Source: Holacanthus passer
Lineage: Eukaryota; Chordata; Actinopteri; Pomacanthidae
Length of the DNA: 64,000 nucleotides
Reading direction: 5' to 3'
NCBI GenBank assembly: GCA_025331565.1
Contig: JAFREQ010000039.1
Span: 4,650,001-4,714,000 of the forward strand
Shown one piece after another: positions 11,320 through 23,647 of the stretch (position 1 is its first letter; each line of letters opens with the position of its first letter). A model generated the notes under the pieces. It searched no databases. It had not been told where the DNA came from and saw only the letters and a list, made by a program, of their open reading frames with translations. The position numbers were made by a program, and so were the translations under genes.

Positions 11320-14300
11320 ATGGCGGACAGGTTAACGCAGCTCCAAGACGCTGTCAATTCGGTAAGGAAAATTTGGGAGTTTTTAAATGATAACGAACAA
11401 AAAGTAACTATATTTTGACTGGTGATATAATTTGAAGATGGTACCAGTAGCCTCATTATTTCAGTAACTTGTTAACATTGCTACATCACTGAGTAGCTAA
11501 CGACCATCGGCCTGTTTCACGAACAAGAAAGATGTGCTACAGTTTTGCTGTTTGGAAACTCAGAGTGACTCATAGTTACCATCTAGCTAAATGGTGGCCG
11601 ATTGGCAGCATAAAGAACTAGTATCCTGCTTTAATGAAAATGTAATTTAAATAGTATTCTTTTGTGTGTCCAGCTTGCAGATCAGTTTTGTAATGCCATC
11701 GGCGTCCTGCAACAATGTGCGCCTCCTGCCTCCTTCAGTAACATCCAGACGGCAATCAACAGAGATCAGCCAGCAAACCCAACCGAAGGTGGTTTCTTTG
11801 TTCTTATTTCAAACCTCTCATCCATTATCGTTGTAATTTACTTCTCTATCTTCTCATTCAATGTATCCAGTCTCTCAACACGATCTGGTTTGCATTGTTG
11901 TGATCGATGATGTACCATTTCAATATTGCCCTTATTAAATTGATGGGGTGAATCACTGGCATCATTTGCAACAACACAGTTTTATAAATCATAAACAATA
12001 TACAATAATTAACAATTTCATAGGTGTAAAAAGAATAGAGGTTTATGAATATGTGACACTTTAAGATACTCTGTATAAGATTTTGAACATGAATATAGTG
12101 GCACACAACTTTTTGCTATGTAGATATAGTGGAGTAATGCTGAGCAGAGAATGAAATCACACACCGGAATATTTTCACATCTAACTCTGAATTGGGGGTT
12201 AATTTTGACTAAACTAGAGATGATGATTGTTGGAACAGTGGAAAGACTAACAACGACAGGTTTGGTGTTTTTTTTTTTTATCTTATTCCTGTCGCATTTA
12301 AATGAAACATGTTTTACGCTGATCAGCAAAGTTAAATTACTGTTTCTCTCAATTGAGTTTGGTGGCTCTGAGGAAAGAAGTTTCTGGCACCCATTTGTTT
12401 TGGTCTGAGATGTGTGTTGCTCTAGTTTGACATTTACTGACCGTAAATGCCGTTTATAGAGCCTTTAAGAACTGAAGTTACACCTGTATGTGACAACACA
12501 TATGAGGAGAATGATCCCAGTTATTTTCAGTACTTAGTATTGGTCAGTGCCCTTAGCCTGAGTTCAGACCTCTGAATCACTGCACACATCTCAGATTTTT
12601 TTCTGTGATACAGTAATGACTTACATGATAGAAAAAATATGATTTGTTTAACATTAGGATTCTTTTTTTTTTTCTCTCTGTCTAGAATATGCCCAGCTCT
12701 TTGCAGCTCTGATCGCCAGAACAGCCAAAGATGTGGACGTACTAATCGACTCTCTGCCCAGCGAGGAGTCCACGGCTGCTCTGCAGGTCAGTACATTCAC
12801 AAGTACCTTTCAGACATGCATTCTGGCTACAGATTCTCTGCTTAAAGGAGGATAAACACACGCAAAGCCCTGTTTGTACTTCTAGCTTTCAGTCAGCAGG
12901 GGGAGCCATGTGAACGCTTGTACTGCTGCTTTATACATTGACAGCTAAAGATTTTGAAAAAGAAGATGATGCCTGCTCATGGGTATAATGCAAACAACCA
13001 TATGATTTCAGTCCATTTCAGGGCCGTTCTTCTGGTTATTTATTGGGAGAAGCCTAGAAGCTACTAATGTTCTTTTAATTACTGAAACATCCACATTAAT
13101 CATTATCAGTTTATATGTATGTTTCTCTTTCAAATTAAATGGCAACATATGATAATTTGTTTCTTAATTTAAAGAACAACTACTAAGTTCCTCTTTAAGT
13201 CCGTGCATATTTTGAAAATGTACTGCTATTGTTGAGGTTAAATGGGAGTTTCTGATTAGCTCTGGAATTCAATTTGTGATTAATTTCTTATTTTGTCTCA
13301 AGTGGAAAAGGAAAGTGCAGATTGCTGCTATTTCTGTGTGGAGTCCTTTCCTGAAAATAGAAGGTTATATTAGATTAAACTCAAATGATCCCTGCGGGGT
13401 AACTGGGTAAAAAATAATGCCAGTGATATTCTACAATTCTACAATTTCATTTAGCAGATGTACATCTGAGAGTAGATACAACACAAGCAAGGATATAGTC
13501 AGGAGAAAATAACCTGGATATGTGCATAAATTACTAATTACTAAATTGAAAACTAGAACTATACTATAACTCTAAATTTATACAACGATGGTGCCCAGTA
13601 ATATTCTGTTATCATCAGTACAAATCTTGTAGTTGCTGCATATTGTCTTATGTTGAAATGTGCTACAAATAACTGTACAGTGAATGTATGTTACAGAGGT
13701 ATGTAATATACAGCTTACACTACGGAAATTACAGTTATATCATATGTTATATCATATGTTATGTCATATGTGACGTGAAAGCGTGACACAATATAGTATT
13801 TGGTGACTTTACATGGGATCCAATAAGTGGTGTCAATAGAGGCAATTTGGCATATCAATCCAAGAGGACATTTTGACTTGTCATAGTAGGAAAAGTACAT
13901 GTGATACAAATAATAATAATGATGGCTCTTCTAGTGTCCCCATAAGTCACTACAGTGTGACAGTGAGCCAGCATGAACAATACCAGGACCCTGATATTGT
14001 AATTCAACAATCATTCATTTTATTATTTACACCTGTGCTCTTCTTACTGTGACATGTCAAAATGTCTTCATATAAAAGGGCCAATTAGATTTTAATCCCA
14101 CAATTCAACAGTCTTACCACCTTGAAACTTAAGAGTATCTCATCCTCGTTACAGTCACGATTTCTGTTCAAACTTATATAGTGGCAAATTTAAAAGAAAA
14201 TGTAAATTACTCATGCCAAAGTTTCCACATTACTGTAGTTCATAAGCACTATAGACAGGCAGTTATAACACTAGCTGTCCTGTAGTGTATATAGGCAAAG

Positions 14301-15101
14301 ATTCACTCATAAGTCGCTGTGTCTATACAACATTTAATATGTGAAATTATCAGCTGCTGGGGAACATCCCAAGAGACTCTGAGCACACTTGTGAATCACT
14401 TCTGTTTGATTTTTCTTTTCTCTGAAAAAAAGTGATGCATTTTCCATCCCGAGCCATCAGTCGATTATAATATAGCAACTTTGTCTTGACAGCACAGACC
14501 TACAACTATCGTCAGCGAAACAGAGTAAGATTCAGTAATGGAGAGAAAGGATTTCCTTTCTTCTTAATGTGGTATGTGGCCATGCGGCTTTGGTTTCATG
14601 TGCTGTTGTTCATGACATATTGCCTCTGAAACTTCTGAAACCTTTTTTTTTTTTCTCAGTTTTTTATTATTTAGGTGAATCATCCTTTAAAACAGTGGGG
14701 TTTAAATGGGAGCGAATAATGAGCCTTTAGAAAAAAGAATGTTACCTTTTTGGATTGGTGTAGGCTGAAGCTCACAGTTTGTAATGTTCACTTGCTTGTT
14801 TCTCATTTTAAAGGCTTGTTTGCACTATGACTTCATTTGCGTAAATTAAAAAAATACAGTCATCAGTCATTTAATGCACAAAAACACAGAAAATGTAAAT
14901 GAACGTGTGACATCTTTTCAGGCGGCCAGTCTACGGCAGCTGGAGGAGGAGAACCATGAGGCAGCAGCTCGTCTGGAGGAGGTGGTTTACCGTGGCGATA
15001 TGCTGCTGGAGAAGATCCAGAGCGCCCTGGCTGACATAGCCCAGTCACAGCTCCGCACCCGCAACGGAGCACCGAGCCAGCCTTCACCAGCTGAATCATG
15101 A
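11320..15101 (+). CDS. med21: Mediator complex subunit 21 (SRB7 homologue)
   Basis: Four exons: 11320-11361, 11674-11788, 12686-12786 and 14922-15101 (stop TGA). All phases close, giving 145 aa (human 144). The start ATG (MADRLTQLQDAVNS) is the one used in the family. The middle exons read LADQFCNAIGVLQQCAPPAS and EYAQLFAALIARTAKDVDV. The last exon reads YRGDMLLEKIQSALADIAQS and ends in a poorly conserved Q/P/S tail. Apart from the tail it is almost identical to human MED21. The protein is mostly helical, with an N-terminal segment and a C-terminal coiled coil; in Mediator it pairs with MED7 at the middle-module hinge and is essential for RNA polymerase II transcription. The 3' UTR ends near an AATAAA at 15559. 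Nothing odd was seen apart from a relatively long third intron (12787-14921). Confidence 0.97.
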
Positions 15102-15558
15102 CCTGCAACGTACATGATGCAGTTCTGGACAATTTTCAGTAATTTTCACTCTCATTTACAGTCTTTATTTTTACCCTCAGATATCGGCTACATGCCTCAA
15201 AACACTCAAAAATATGCTGAATATGCCTGTAAATGAAATGAGAGGTGCCATACTGTCAGTGAAACATCACTTTGTTTTTGCAGGTCTGTTTTGCAGGTTT
15301 GGAAAAATATGACCGTAGACATTTTCTATGATCCAAAAGACTGTGGTCTGAAAGTGTGAATGGTCACCCTGTTTTTGATGATTTTTGTATATGTTGTATA
15401 TTGAGTAAAGTCTGTTTTTGTCTATTTATGAATGAAAGGATTGAAAATCTGGTTTTGGAGTACATTCACTCAAAAACCTCACAACACTCATCAGCTTTGT
15501 CAACACATCCACTCAACTCACTGTTACTCCATATTTGATGAGTCTTGTTCTTTTTTTT

Positions 15559-15564
15559 AATAAA
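15559..15564 (+). terminator. Poly(A) signal of med21
   Basis: Canonical AATAAA about 460 nt past the med21 stop codon, followed within 30 nt by a GT-rich stretch (tttgttcatttgttc), as expected for a cleavage site. Confidence 0.75.
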
Positions 15565-15599
15565 GCTTGAACCAACACTTTGTTCATTTGTTCAAACTG

Positions 15600-17950
15600 G
15601 TTGTATTTTTATTTCAACAGATTTTTACTTTTGACAGAATTGTTTTCATATATTCTTCTGATTGGTTTCCAATGAAATTTGTATTGCGGAAAAAAATAGC
15701 GTTTTTATCACCAGGACACGGTGAGCATGTTTATTGTTGTGGATAGTAATCATGATGCTCCACTCATGTATTTATATGTAAAATTACTAAATTCATATCC
15801 TAACCTGGGAACCTGTTTATATTCTAGTCTTTGTCAGTCCTTAATCCTAAACAGCAATGGTGGCTTATTGCACAGTAGAACTTAATTGATTATTTTTGCT
15901 TCTCATGCTTCACACATTTCATCAAAGAATGAAACAAATGAAAAACGGTGACTCTACAAAATGATCTAATGAATGATGCAGTCAGTGCTTTTGTTGGAAT
16001 TATCATATTTTCAATATGATACTGTTCTGTTTCTTTCTGTGTTTAATTCTCATTTGTTAATTGGTTATTTATGAAAGGTTTATTCTGCTGTTTTCAGTCA
16101 TTCTAGACTGGTGCATCAGCTGAATACCTGAAATGGAACATGCTGGGACTGCTTGGTTACAACCTCAAAATGTCAAAAATGTTTTTTAGGAACTGAGCTC
16201 TGGTTTTAGTGTATTCAATGACGTTAGAGAGGATTTCATAACTAAAATTTTAAAAAAAGCATGGAGGGGAAATGAAAATCTGCTGAGGGGTAAAATAGGG
16301 AAGACAGCTGCTGATGACTTAAGGATGTACTTAGTTGGGAAACTTAGACTATTTATGTTTCAGTATGACAAATCAGAAAATTCCAGGAGGCCACAAAGAC
16401 GAGAAACACATTTATGACAAGATCTTGAGGTGTATTTTGTGCTTTTTGTGAAGCCCTGACACTTAAATTGCACAAGCTACCCAAAAAAGTGTATTTGTAT
16501 GACATCAAGTGATCTCATAATGTTTTTTCATGTAGTCTAAAAGGAGGTTCCCTGAAGCCCAAACAGCCTGAGAGGACCCGGGTAGTCACAAGATGATTCA
16601 CAGACTCAGAAAATACATAATAATGCCCCTTAAGTTTATTTTAAGCAATTTCTTTTAAGTCTGATAAAATAGCCTCCTCTGACAATCTAATAAACAACCT
16701 AAATAGGAAGCAATCACTCTTGTTAACATTTGAAAATCACATAACTCCAGTTACAATGTTTTCACACAGAAGCAGTCATGCGGTGCAGTCTTGACTTCAT
16801 GAAAATGTGTCTCAGTGGTCTGAGTCTGTTTCGGACTGAACTCTGTGAAGCCTAGGCTACAGGCCAGAGAGTTTATAGCAAATCTAAATCTAAATATAGT
16901 TGCCGTGTCACAGCTCAGTGGGCCCCATTGATGCGAGAAATATAAAAACAGCCTTGTCTACTGGACACCACACCCAGACGTGTTAGCAGGGTACACCCAC
17001 CTCTGTGTATGTTGACATCATGGCTCTAACAGTAAAAGCACTCAACCCGTCCAAATAAGGAGATTCGAGCCTGAACTGCTTTCTGTGTTTTGGTCAACAC
17101 AATTTTGTCACCTGCATTTTACAGTAGCAATTACACCTGTTCTTTGTCCTGGAGACCTTAAGCATATTGACACAAGTGAACAAAGGAAATTAAAGATTCC
17201 AGATTGGATGAATACTTTTCAAAGTGACCCTGCTGGCATGATGGGAGGAAAAGTCAATTTCCCTTGGAATTTCTCTACATTGTTATTTTGAGATGTGAAA
17301 ACATAATCTCCAGTGTCTAGTTTAAACAATGACTGCATTTTAGGTATTTTTGGCCAAACAAGCTCCCAAGTCTCAGCAGGTCTCAGATCCTGCCTTAGTC
17401 TCTTAGAATATTCCTAGAATATATCTGTGGTCTGTCTCTCTCTATCATGATTTTATTTTTATCTTATCATACTTAATGCTATTTCATCTCCCATATTGTC
17501 ACTCGGCAAAAGTAGTCAATGGGATATAAATTACAGTTTTGTATTTGTATGTGAGTTTTTTTCAGTAAATGTCCCTTGATCAACTATAGCCATCAAAAAC
17601 CTACAATTTGTAGCTTTGACCACAATGTGACCTTTTATTGACCTTAGATACCCTCTTGTAGTTTATATGACATTTACTATTTGTGTGAGGGAACTTAATA
17701 TTTCACAGTGTTGTTTGTGTGATATCATTGTAAAAAAAGTATCATAATAATATAAAATCTTTTTAGGAAGGGTTATCACTGAGCATAACCAATACAATTA
17801 TGCAACAAAGCTTACAACTACTGTAGCTAGAGTAGATTCTTTCATAGCCACAAACCCTTGCTAGCCAAATGAACCTGCGTCCTGGAACACAACCCTTGTG
17901 GGGCGGTTCAGATCTTATCATTGGCTGCTACACATGTCATTCTCGTGTAA
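15600..17950. other. Intergenic region med21-stk38l
   Basis: AT-rich DNA with no exon-like open frame. The open frame at 17085-17291 has no recognisable family and no splice context. Simple T/A runs only. Confidence 0.6.
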
Positions 17951-17959
17951 ATTCCTCAG

Positions 17960-18430
17960 ATGAATGGCCAGTATTAACCACAGGTCCTCTTCTCCATCCG
18001 TTATTGGTTGTTTCTCACGTCGCTCAAACGCTACGCCGTTGCGTGGCCGGAGCGTGATGAGCCCGACGGTCCCAGGAAGCATCGCTGCTTGTTTCATATT
18101 TTATAGCGATAAAGGCGAGAGGAAGCGCTGAATTTTGAGGTCAGGGGGTGCAAATGAAAGCCGTGAAATATTTTTAAATTATTTCGCATTAGCTCGCTGG
18201 CAGCGTCAGAGGACTTTTGTTATGATTTGGCGTTGATATCGGCGATGTTTACAGTGCAGCCCTGATAAGTTCCTGTGAGGGCTGGCCAATAATTGGAGCC
18301 TCTAGCCTTCAACTGCCTAAATATTAGGCAGGAAAACACGAACAAACACATTATATTTCTTTCACCTTAGTCGTGGGGTGGCGGCAAGCCAACATTTGAC
18401 TCTGGAGCAGGACACGGAGGTAGGTGAAAA
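17960..18430 (+). promoter_or_regulatory. stk38l promoter region and non-coding first exon
   Basis: CpG-rich block that includes the probable 5' UTR exon ending ...GACACGGAG|GTAGGTG (exon end 18419), a strong splice donor. The next stk38l exon begins at 23642 after ttcttacag, and its ATG lies 6 nt in, so the first exon is wholly untranslated. No TATA box is evident. The transcription start is not fixed by sequence. Confidence 0.55.
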
Positions 18431-19301
18431 GTGTTTCCCACTGAATGCTCTTTATTTGTGTGCTGTCGGATTTATATTTGTGGCTGTCATTGAACCTGCC
18501 AGACAGAGACGCAAAGGGAATAACGTTATAGCGGACAACTAGCTAGCTAACGCGACACAGCAGCGCACCCGGCTAATGTTTGTATTTACTCACCTAATAT
18601 TATTAAAACCTAGTCCTATATCAATGAATATACTCTACTATTAGCCTTCATGTGTTAGACAGTAGTGGCAGTAGGTTTGGAGGTTTGACGGGGTGGCACC
18701 AAAAGTTTCAATTTAAGTGACACATTAGCAAGACATTCATGTTTGTACGAAGCTCGTTTAATGCTGCATTCAGGTGCACAACATCTCTGCAGGTGTTTAA
18801 AATAATCACTGGATTAAAAGCATGACAGTTACTTTACATGTTAAACATAAAATCATTCGTTCATCTGAGATTTATTTTGTTCACTTTTAAATTTGAAATG
18901 CATCGACAAAACACAAATGTATTTAAAATATGTTTGATTTTTTTGGGGGCATTTATTTCAAAATTAAGGCACATGCTAAGAAAAATACCACTGGAAATAC
19001 AAACATTGTGTAACCATGAATAAGACTATATAATTAATATTTTGACATATGTCATATTAGATGAGACTGTACAATGTTAGGAATATTGTTGAATAATTGA
19101 TGCACACCATAAAGTTTCCATTATCAGAATGTTATAATGACTTTTCCACAAAAAATGTTATATTTGTTGTAGGATTCATGTGTGTGTGTGTAAGTGCACA
19201 TTTGTGTGTGCCCCATTCCTCTCTCAGGCGTCATGACTGAGTCCTTTCATTCAGGACGGAAAGGGTTTCCTGTCCAGTCACTTACAGTACTTTAAGGTGG
19301 A

Positions 19302-19340
19302 GTGTGTGTGTGTGTACTTCCATACACACACACACACACA
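19302..19340. repeat. (TG)n ... (CA)n inverted simple repeat
   Basis: A run of about seven GT units is separated by a short spacer (tacttccata) from about eight CA units, so the two arms are complementary and can fold into a hairpin. Confidence 0.8.
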
Positions 19341-20444
19341 CTAACTCAATTTTACACCAAACTGAGAAATCCAACATCTGGGGAAAAAGTTACATTCTGA
19401 TCCTCTGCTTGGATTTTATTGTATTTCAACTTTAAACGTAAAAGCTAAACATTTTCCTTACACATATAAAGCACTGAGAGTGTATCTGCCAGGTCGGAAA
19501 ATGAATTTCAGTGTGCCAACAGAATTATTGCTTTCTTATTGTCATGTTGTTTTTGTTGACTATCGATCTTGCTGTCAACAGTATTCATTGGCAAATATTT
19601 GTTTATCTGTGGTTTAAAAAGTCTGCAAGGACTTTTGATTGTGCAGAATAGCTGAGGCGTTTTCTTTAGTGACATATTGTTCTTGTTCAAACAAAAAAAA
19701 AATCATTAATCAATTGAGCACCTATAACAATTCCTTTCACCTCCATTCTCTTGAGGCAGCAGCAGAAATCTCAGTGTAGGAGATCTCAAACGCTGGGTAC
19801 TACTACATGTATGTAGGAAATGACTGTATGTTTGATGTCATTTGGGTGGCCTAATCCTTTAACAGTTTCAGTAAGATGAAGAGTTGGTATCTTAGTTTTA
19901 AAACAAACTTATTAATTGTCACTAAATACTTTACTTTATTTGTAGATGATCCAGATTTGGCCCCTGTCCCTGGTTTTAAGCTGTGAGCTTGCCTTTATAA
20001 TGCCTTCCTTGTAAGCGCCTGAGTGATGTAGCCTTGTTTGTTTAGCTAGGGGGTGGATCTGGTTAACTTTAAGCCAAACAGAATCCCTTCAGGCTGAGCT
20101 AAAGGCCGGCTGGCTCAGCTGTGAGCTAACAGTCTAACAGTTTTAATGACGCTTCATTTTCCACCTTGGTGGGGAAACAAGCAAAAAAGCCGTCCAGGCT
20201 CAAGTGTGCTCATTAATTCCATTGCTCAGTTTCAGCCCTGTACACCAACTGGTAGACCTGGGCAATATGGGGAAAAAGAAAGGAAAAGAGAAATAGTTCA
20301 ATTGTGATATTGAAAACTTTGATTTGATTTACAGAATGATTTTTTTTATTATACTATTGTATATTATTATATTTATTTATTATTTATTTTTATCTAAATT
20401 GCAATTTTGAAAGATTTGTACAGACCACTAAAAGCATTTTGTGA

Positions 20445-20865
20445 TTAAACATTATTAAAGAGGCTATAATCAGTAGTTTTATATTAACAGTGGATGACTA
20501 CTTGTGGAAGGAGCACTAGTAGTGACAAAACCACAGAGAATTACTGCCAGATTCTGCAGTTTCCCACAGCTCTACACTGTTTTAGTTTCATGGCCCTCAA
20601 ACTTTACCATTCTGGTTCACCCTCTCCACTCTCACTATATCATTCTTGGCAGCAACAGGCAGTTGTTTTCAGCGAAAGAGCTCTACAAAACCCAATGCTA
20701 CCAAACAACTGACAGGCAAAGTTAGCAACTAGCAGGTGAACATAGTGGAGCATTTAGCAGCTAAAGAGCCGGATATTTCTGTCAGGAGTTGGTGAAGACC
20801 AAAATCAGAGCTTAAAGGTGGGTGAATATTGGACTTCCTCATACTGGCAATCCCAAATAAATGGC
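20445..20865. repeat. Teleost interspersed repeat fossil
   Basis: The text 'aaagaggctataatcagtag', 'tggatgactacttgtggaa', 'attactgccagattctgcag', 'gagccggatatttctgtcag' and 'gagttggtgaagaccaaaat' is characteristic of a high-copy teleost repeat that I recognise by phrasing. I cannot give a family name, and the ends are not sharp. Open frames inside it (20494-20725) are spurious. Confidence 0.5.
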
Positions 20866-23647
20866 AAGCATTTTCAATATTTACTTTTGAGGTGGCTGAG
20901 CAGGTTGTCTACATCTGGCGTAAAAAGCCAATGCCAAATCAAATATTCAGATCTCAATGATGGGTTGGGAATTGCCCAGGAGCAGCCGAATAAAGAAGAC
21001 ATTCAGTATTTATTTTCACAAAGTGAATCATCATATTAAATTAGTTCTCACTAAATGTCTGTGTAGCACTGCTTCTTATGACTATAATGTATGACTTTAC
21101 TGCAACTGTTAAGAAAAATATGCTCCTTGAAATATTGTCAACAATGTCAATCTGCCCAGTTTCCTAACGTTCTGTATGCTGCCTAGTAGCCCTAGTATGT
21201 ATCACAGAGTATCCCAGAGTGATGGTGTCATGGGAAGTGTGAGTAACTTCAGCACAGTCCCCTACCGCCACTACCCAGCATGGTCACATATTGCTCACCA
21301 AGCGTCCCTGCGTGAGTGACCTAAGCTTGCAGTTGGTTGGCCAAAAACAACACCGGTCCACTGATGCATTGTGGTCTGTGGTACCTGCAGTGTGTAAACT
21401 GGCCTCATAGGTACACAGAGTCCCTGCCATAGCTGATGTGCATCTCCTCAAAAATGCAGCATCACATAGGGATTACGTGGGCTACGTGAGACCGCAAGAA
21501 CTGTCATTAGTCTGCTTGTGCTGCTTTGTGTTTGTTGAAGGTTGTAATTTTATTGATGATCATCAGCGGCACTTCCCTTTAAATTGAGCTTCCTAGAAGT
21601 GTTGTGCCCAGGGAAATCTGTACAGACATCAGTAATTCAACACCCTTATTTGCCAGTGTCCCTGTTTTCCACCCAGTAGAAACCTCCCAAACCAAGCAGT
21701 TTTCAGCAGTGATTTTCTTCTCAGAAGTCAGGAAGTGTCTTGTTGTTGCGGGATTGTCGGGGCCGGGACGGAAAAGGGACCGGTGACTAGACGAAACATG
21801 GGTCCTATCTCTGGACTGCAGGGCTGTTTTATCTCAGTGTGAGCTAATCAAGCCCATTCATATCCTTCTGATGGCATACTGATGAAATGGTTTGATGATG
21901 CACACATCCATCTTCTCTCTATACCATGATATGTTCAAATCTCCTTATGTTAATATTCTATTCATTCAAAAAGAAGAGAACTAATATTTCCTTCTTACGT
22001 GCTTACTTTTTTCCTTGTGGTTTTCACATCCTCATTCATGTTTGGTTTTTATTCAAACAAGCTCTGCCTCACTAGTATGTGCGTGTGTTTCTCCTACTCT
22101 GTGTGATATTCATTCCACCCACACAAAGGTTACACATCAAATCCAAGATGTCAATATCCCTTGTAGAGGAAGTAGGTCGTAAATTGCCACAATCATTTCA
22201 TAAAACAGAATGAATATGACCTAAAGTGCTGTTCTTATGTGGCGTGTTGTTCTTGCAAATGAATGATGGGTCTCCTCAGGTGACAAGCAAATGTCCAGGA
22301 CACTGTTCTTTGTTAATGTTTGATTTCTTTCAGTTTGGAATAGTTGCTTGTCAGTTTGATATTATTGAGACGCTGTAGAAATGCAAAGGAATGCATACTG
22401 AGATAGATCTGTGGAGATTTCACCGATGAGTTCCTGGAATGAAACCCTGCAGACCATGAGCCATCCAGCACATGATTTTCTGTCCCTGTTTTAGGGTCAC
22501 AAGAATATTTTTGTACCAGGGATCTGTCTTGTGCACCTCCTGGTCTGTGTTCAACGGATCTGTTCCAGAGCTGCACTCAGTGAAGTGTAAAAATGGATAG
22601 CAGTTGTTTACCTTGTACATTGAAGGGAAAAAAGTAAAGTGTAAGTAAATAACTTTTTGAAGTTAAAAAGATGTCATCACCCATAAATATGCAGCATGAC
22701 ATCAGTAAACTGCACATTACTCAGCCCAACATGTAGGATTCAGCGTATTTGGAGCTTGACACACACTAGGGAATATTAATCAGAATATTTTGGCCTCTGC
22801 TGCTTCGATTTGACCCTTCTTATTGATGGAAGTACAATGCTAAATTGCTGGAGTACCACTTTGAATGGACATGTTATGTGTTATTCCATGTTGGACACAT
22901 TCAATTCAGTTAATCTCAGTTGCACAGTTTGATTGTTGATTCCTGTGCTGATTTACATTGACATACAGATGGTGCAGGGGTAAATTTTGGGACCACGACA
23001 TCAGGCTCATAGCTGTCTGTGTTGGTGATTGGGAAGCCAGTGAGGCTTCTTGTCTTTGTTGTTGCACTATGGATTCTTTCTGGTCTGTTGGGGAGCCTGC
23101 TTGGAGTTTACTGTTTGAACCACCAAGTCCATGTAACTTTTGCTGAACAGCAGCCAGTGATACCATTATTGACGATTAAAGGATAAAGGACCGGTCAGAC
23201 TAGAATGTGGCACAGTGATGTTTATCAGCAGATCCTCGTGAAATAGACAGTGCCAGAGGCTTGGTGGTGTAGGGACTCCTCACAGAGCTAGTGAACAGCT
23301 GTAGCTTGTGAAGTGACGGCTAATATGCGATCAAGCTGGGAACACGCTAGTACTAGTCAGTCAGTTTTAAATTCTGGTACTAATAAGCCATTTTTTTCAC
23401 CAGGAGGACTTAAAGTGAGAATATGTAAAAACAAAAACAAAAAAACACCCTCATTCAGCTCAATGAAGTCATTTGAGTTGAGTGAGGGTGTGTTTTATTG
23501 GTAATTAATCTAAATGTTCATGTGTAAGAGGAAGTGTTATTTCTTCTTTCACACATTACATATTCTCACTTTCCTTGACTGACGAGACTGATGTGCAAGA
23601 GCTGATTTATTTGGGGTTTTTTTTCTTCTGTTTTCTTACAGGATAGT

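Larger units (their letters stand above)
18420..23641 (+). other. stk38l 5' UTR intron
   Basis: Intron of about 5.2 kb between the non-coding first exon and the start-codon exon. It contains a GT/CA inverted simple repeat (19302-19340) and an interspersed repeat (20445-20865). No coding exon was recognised. Short open frames at 20494-20725 and 22313-22576 are not gene-like. Confidence 0.55.
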
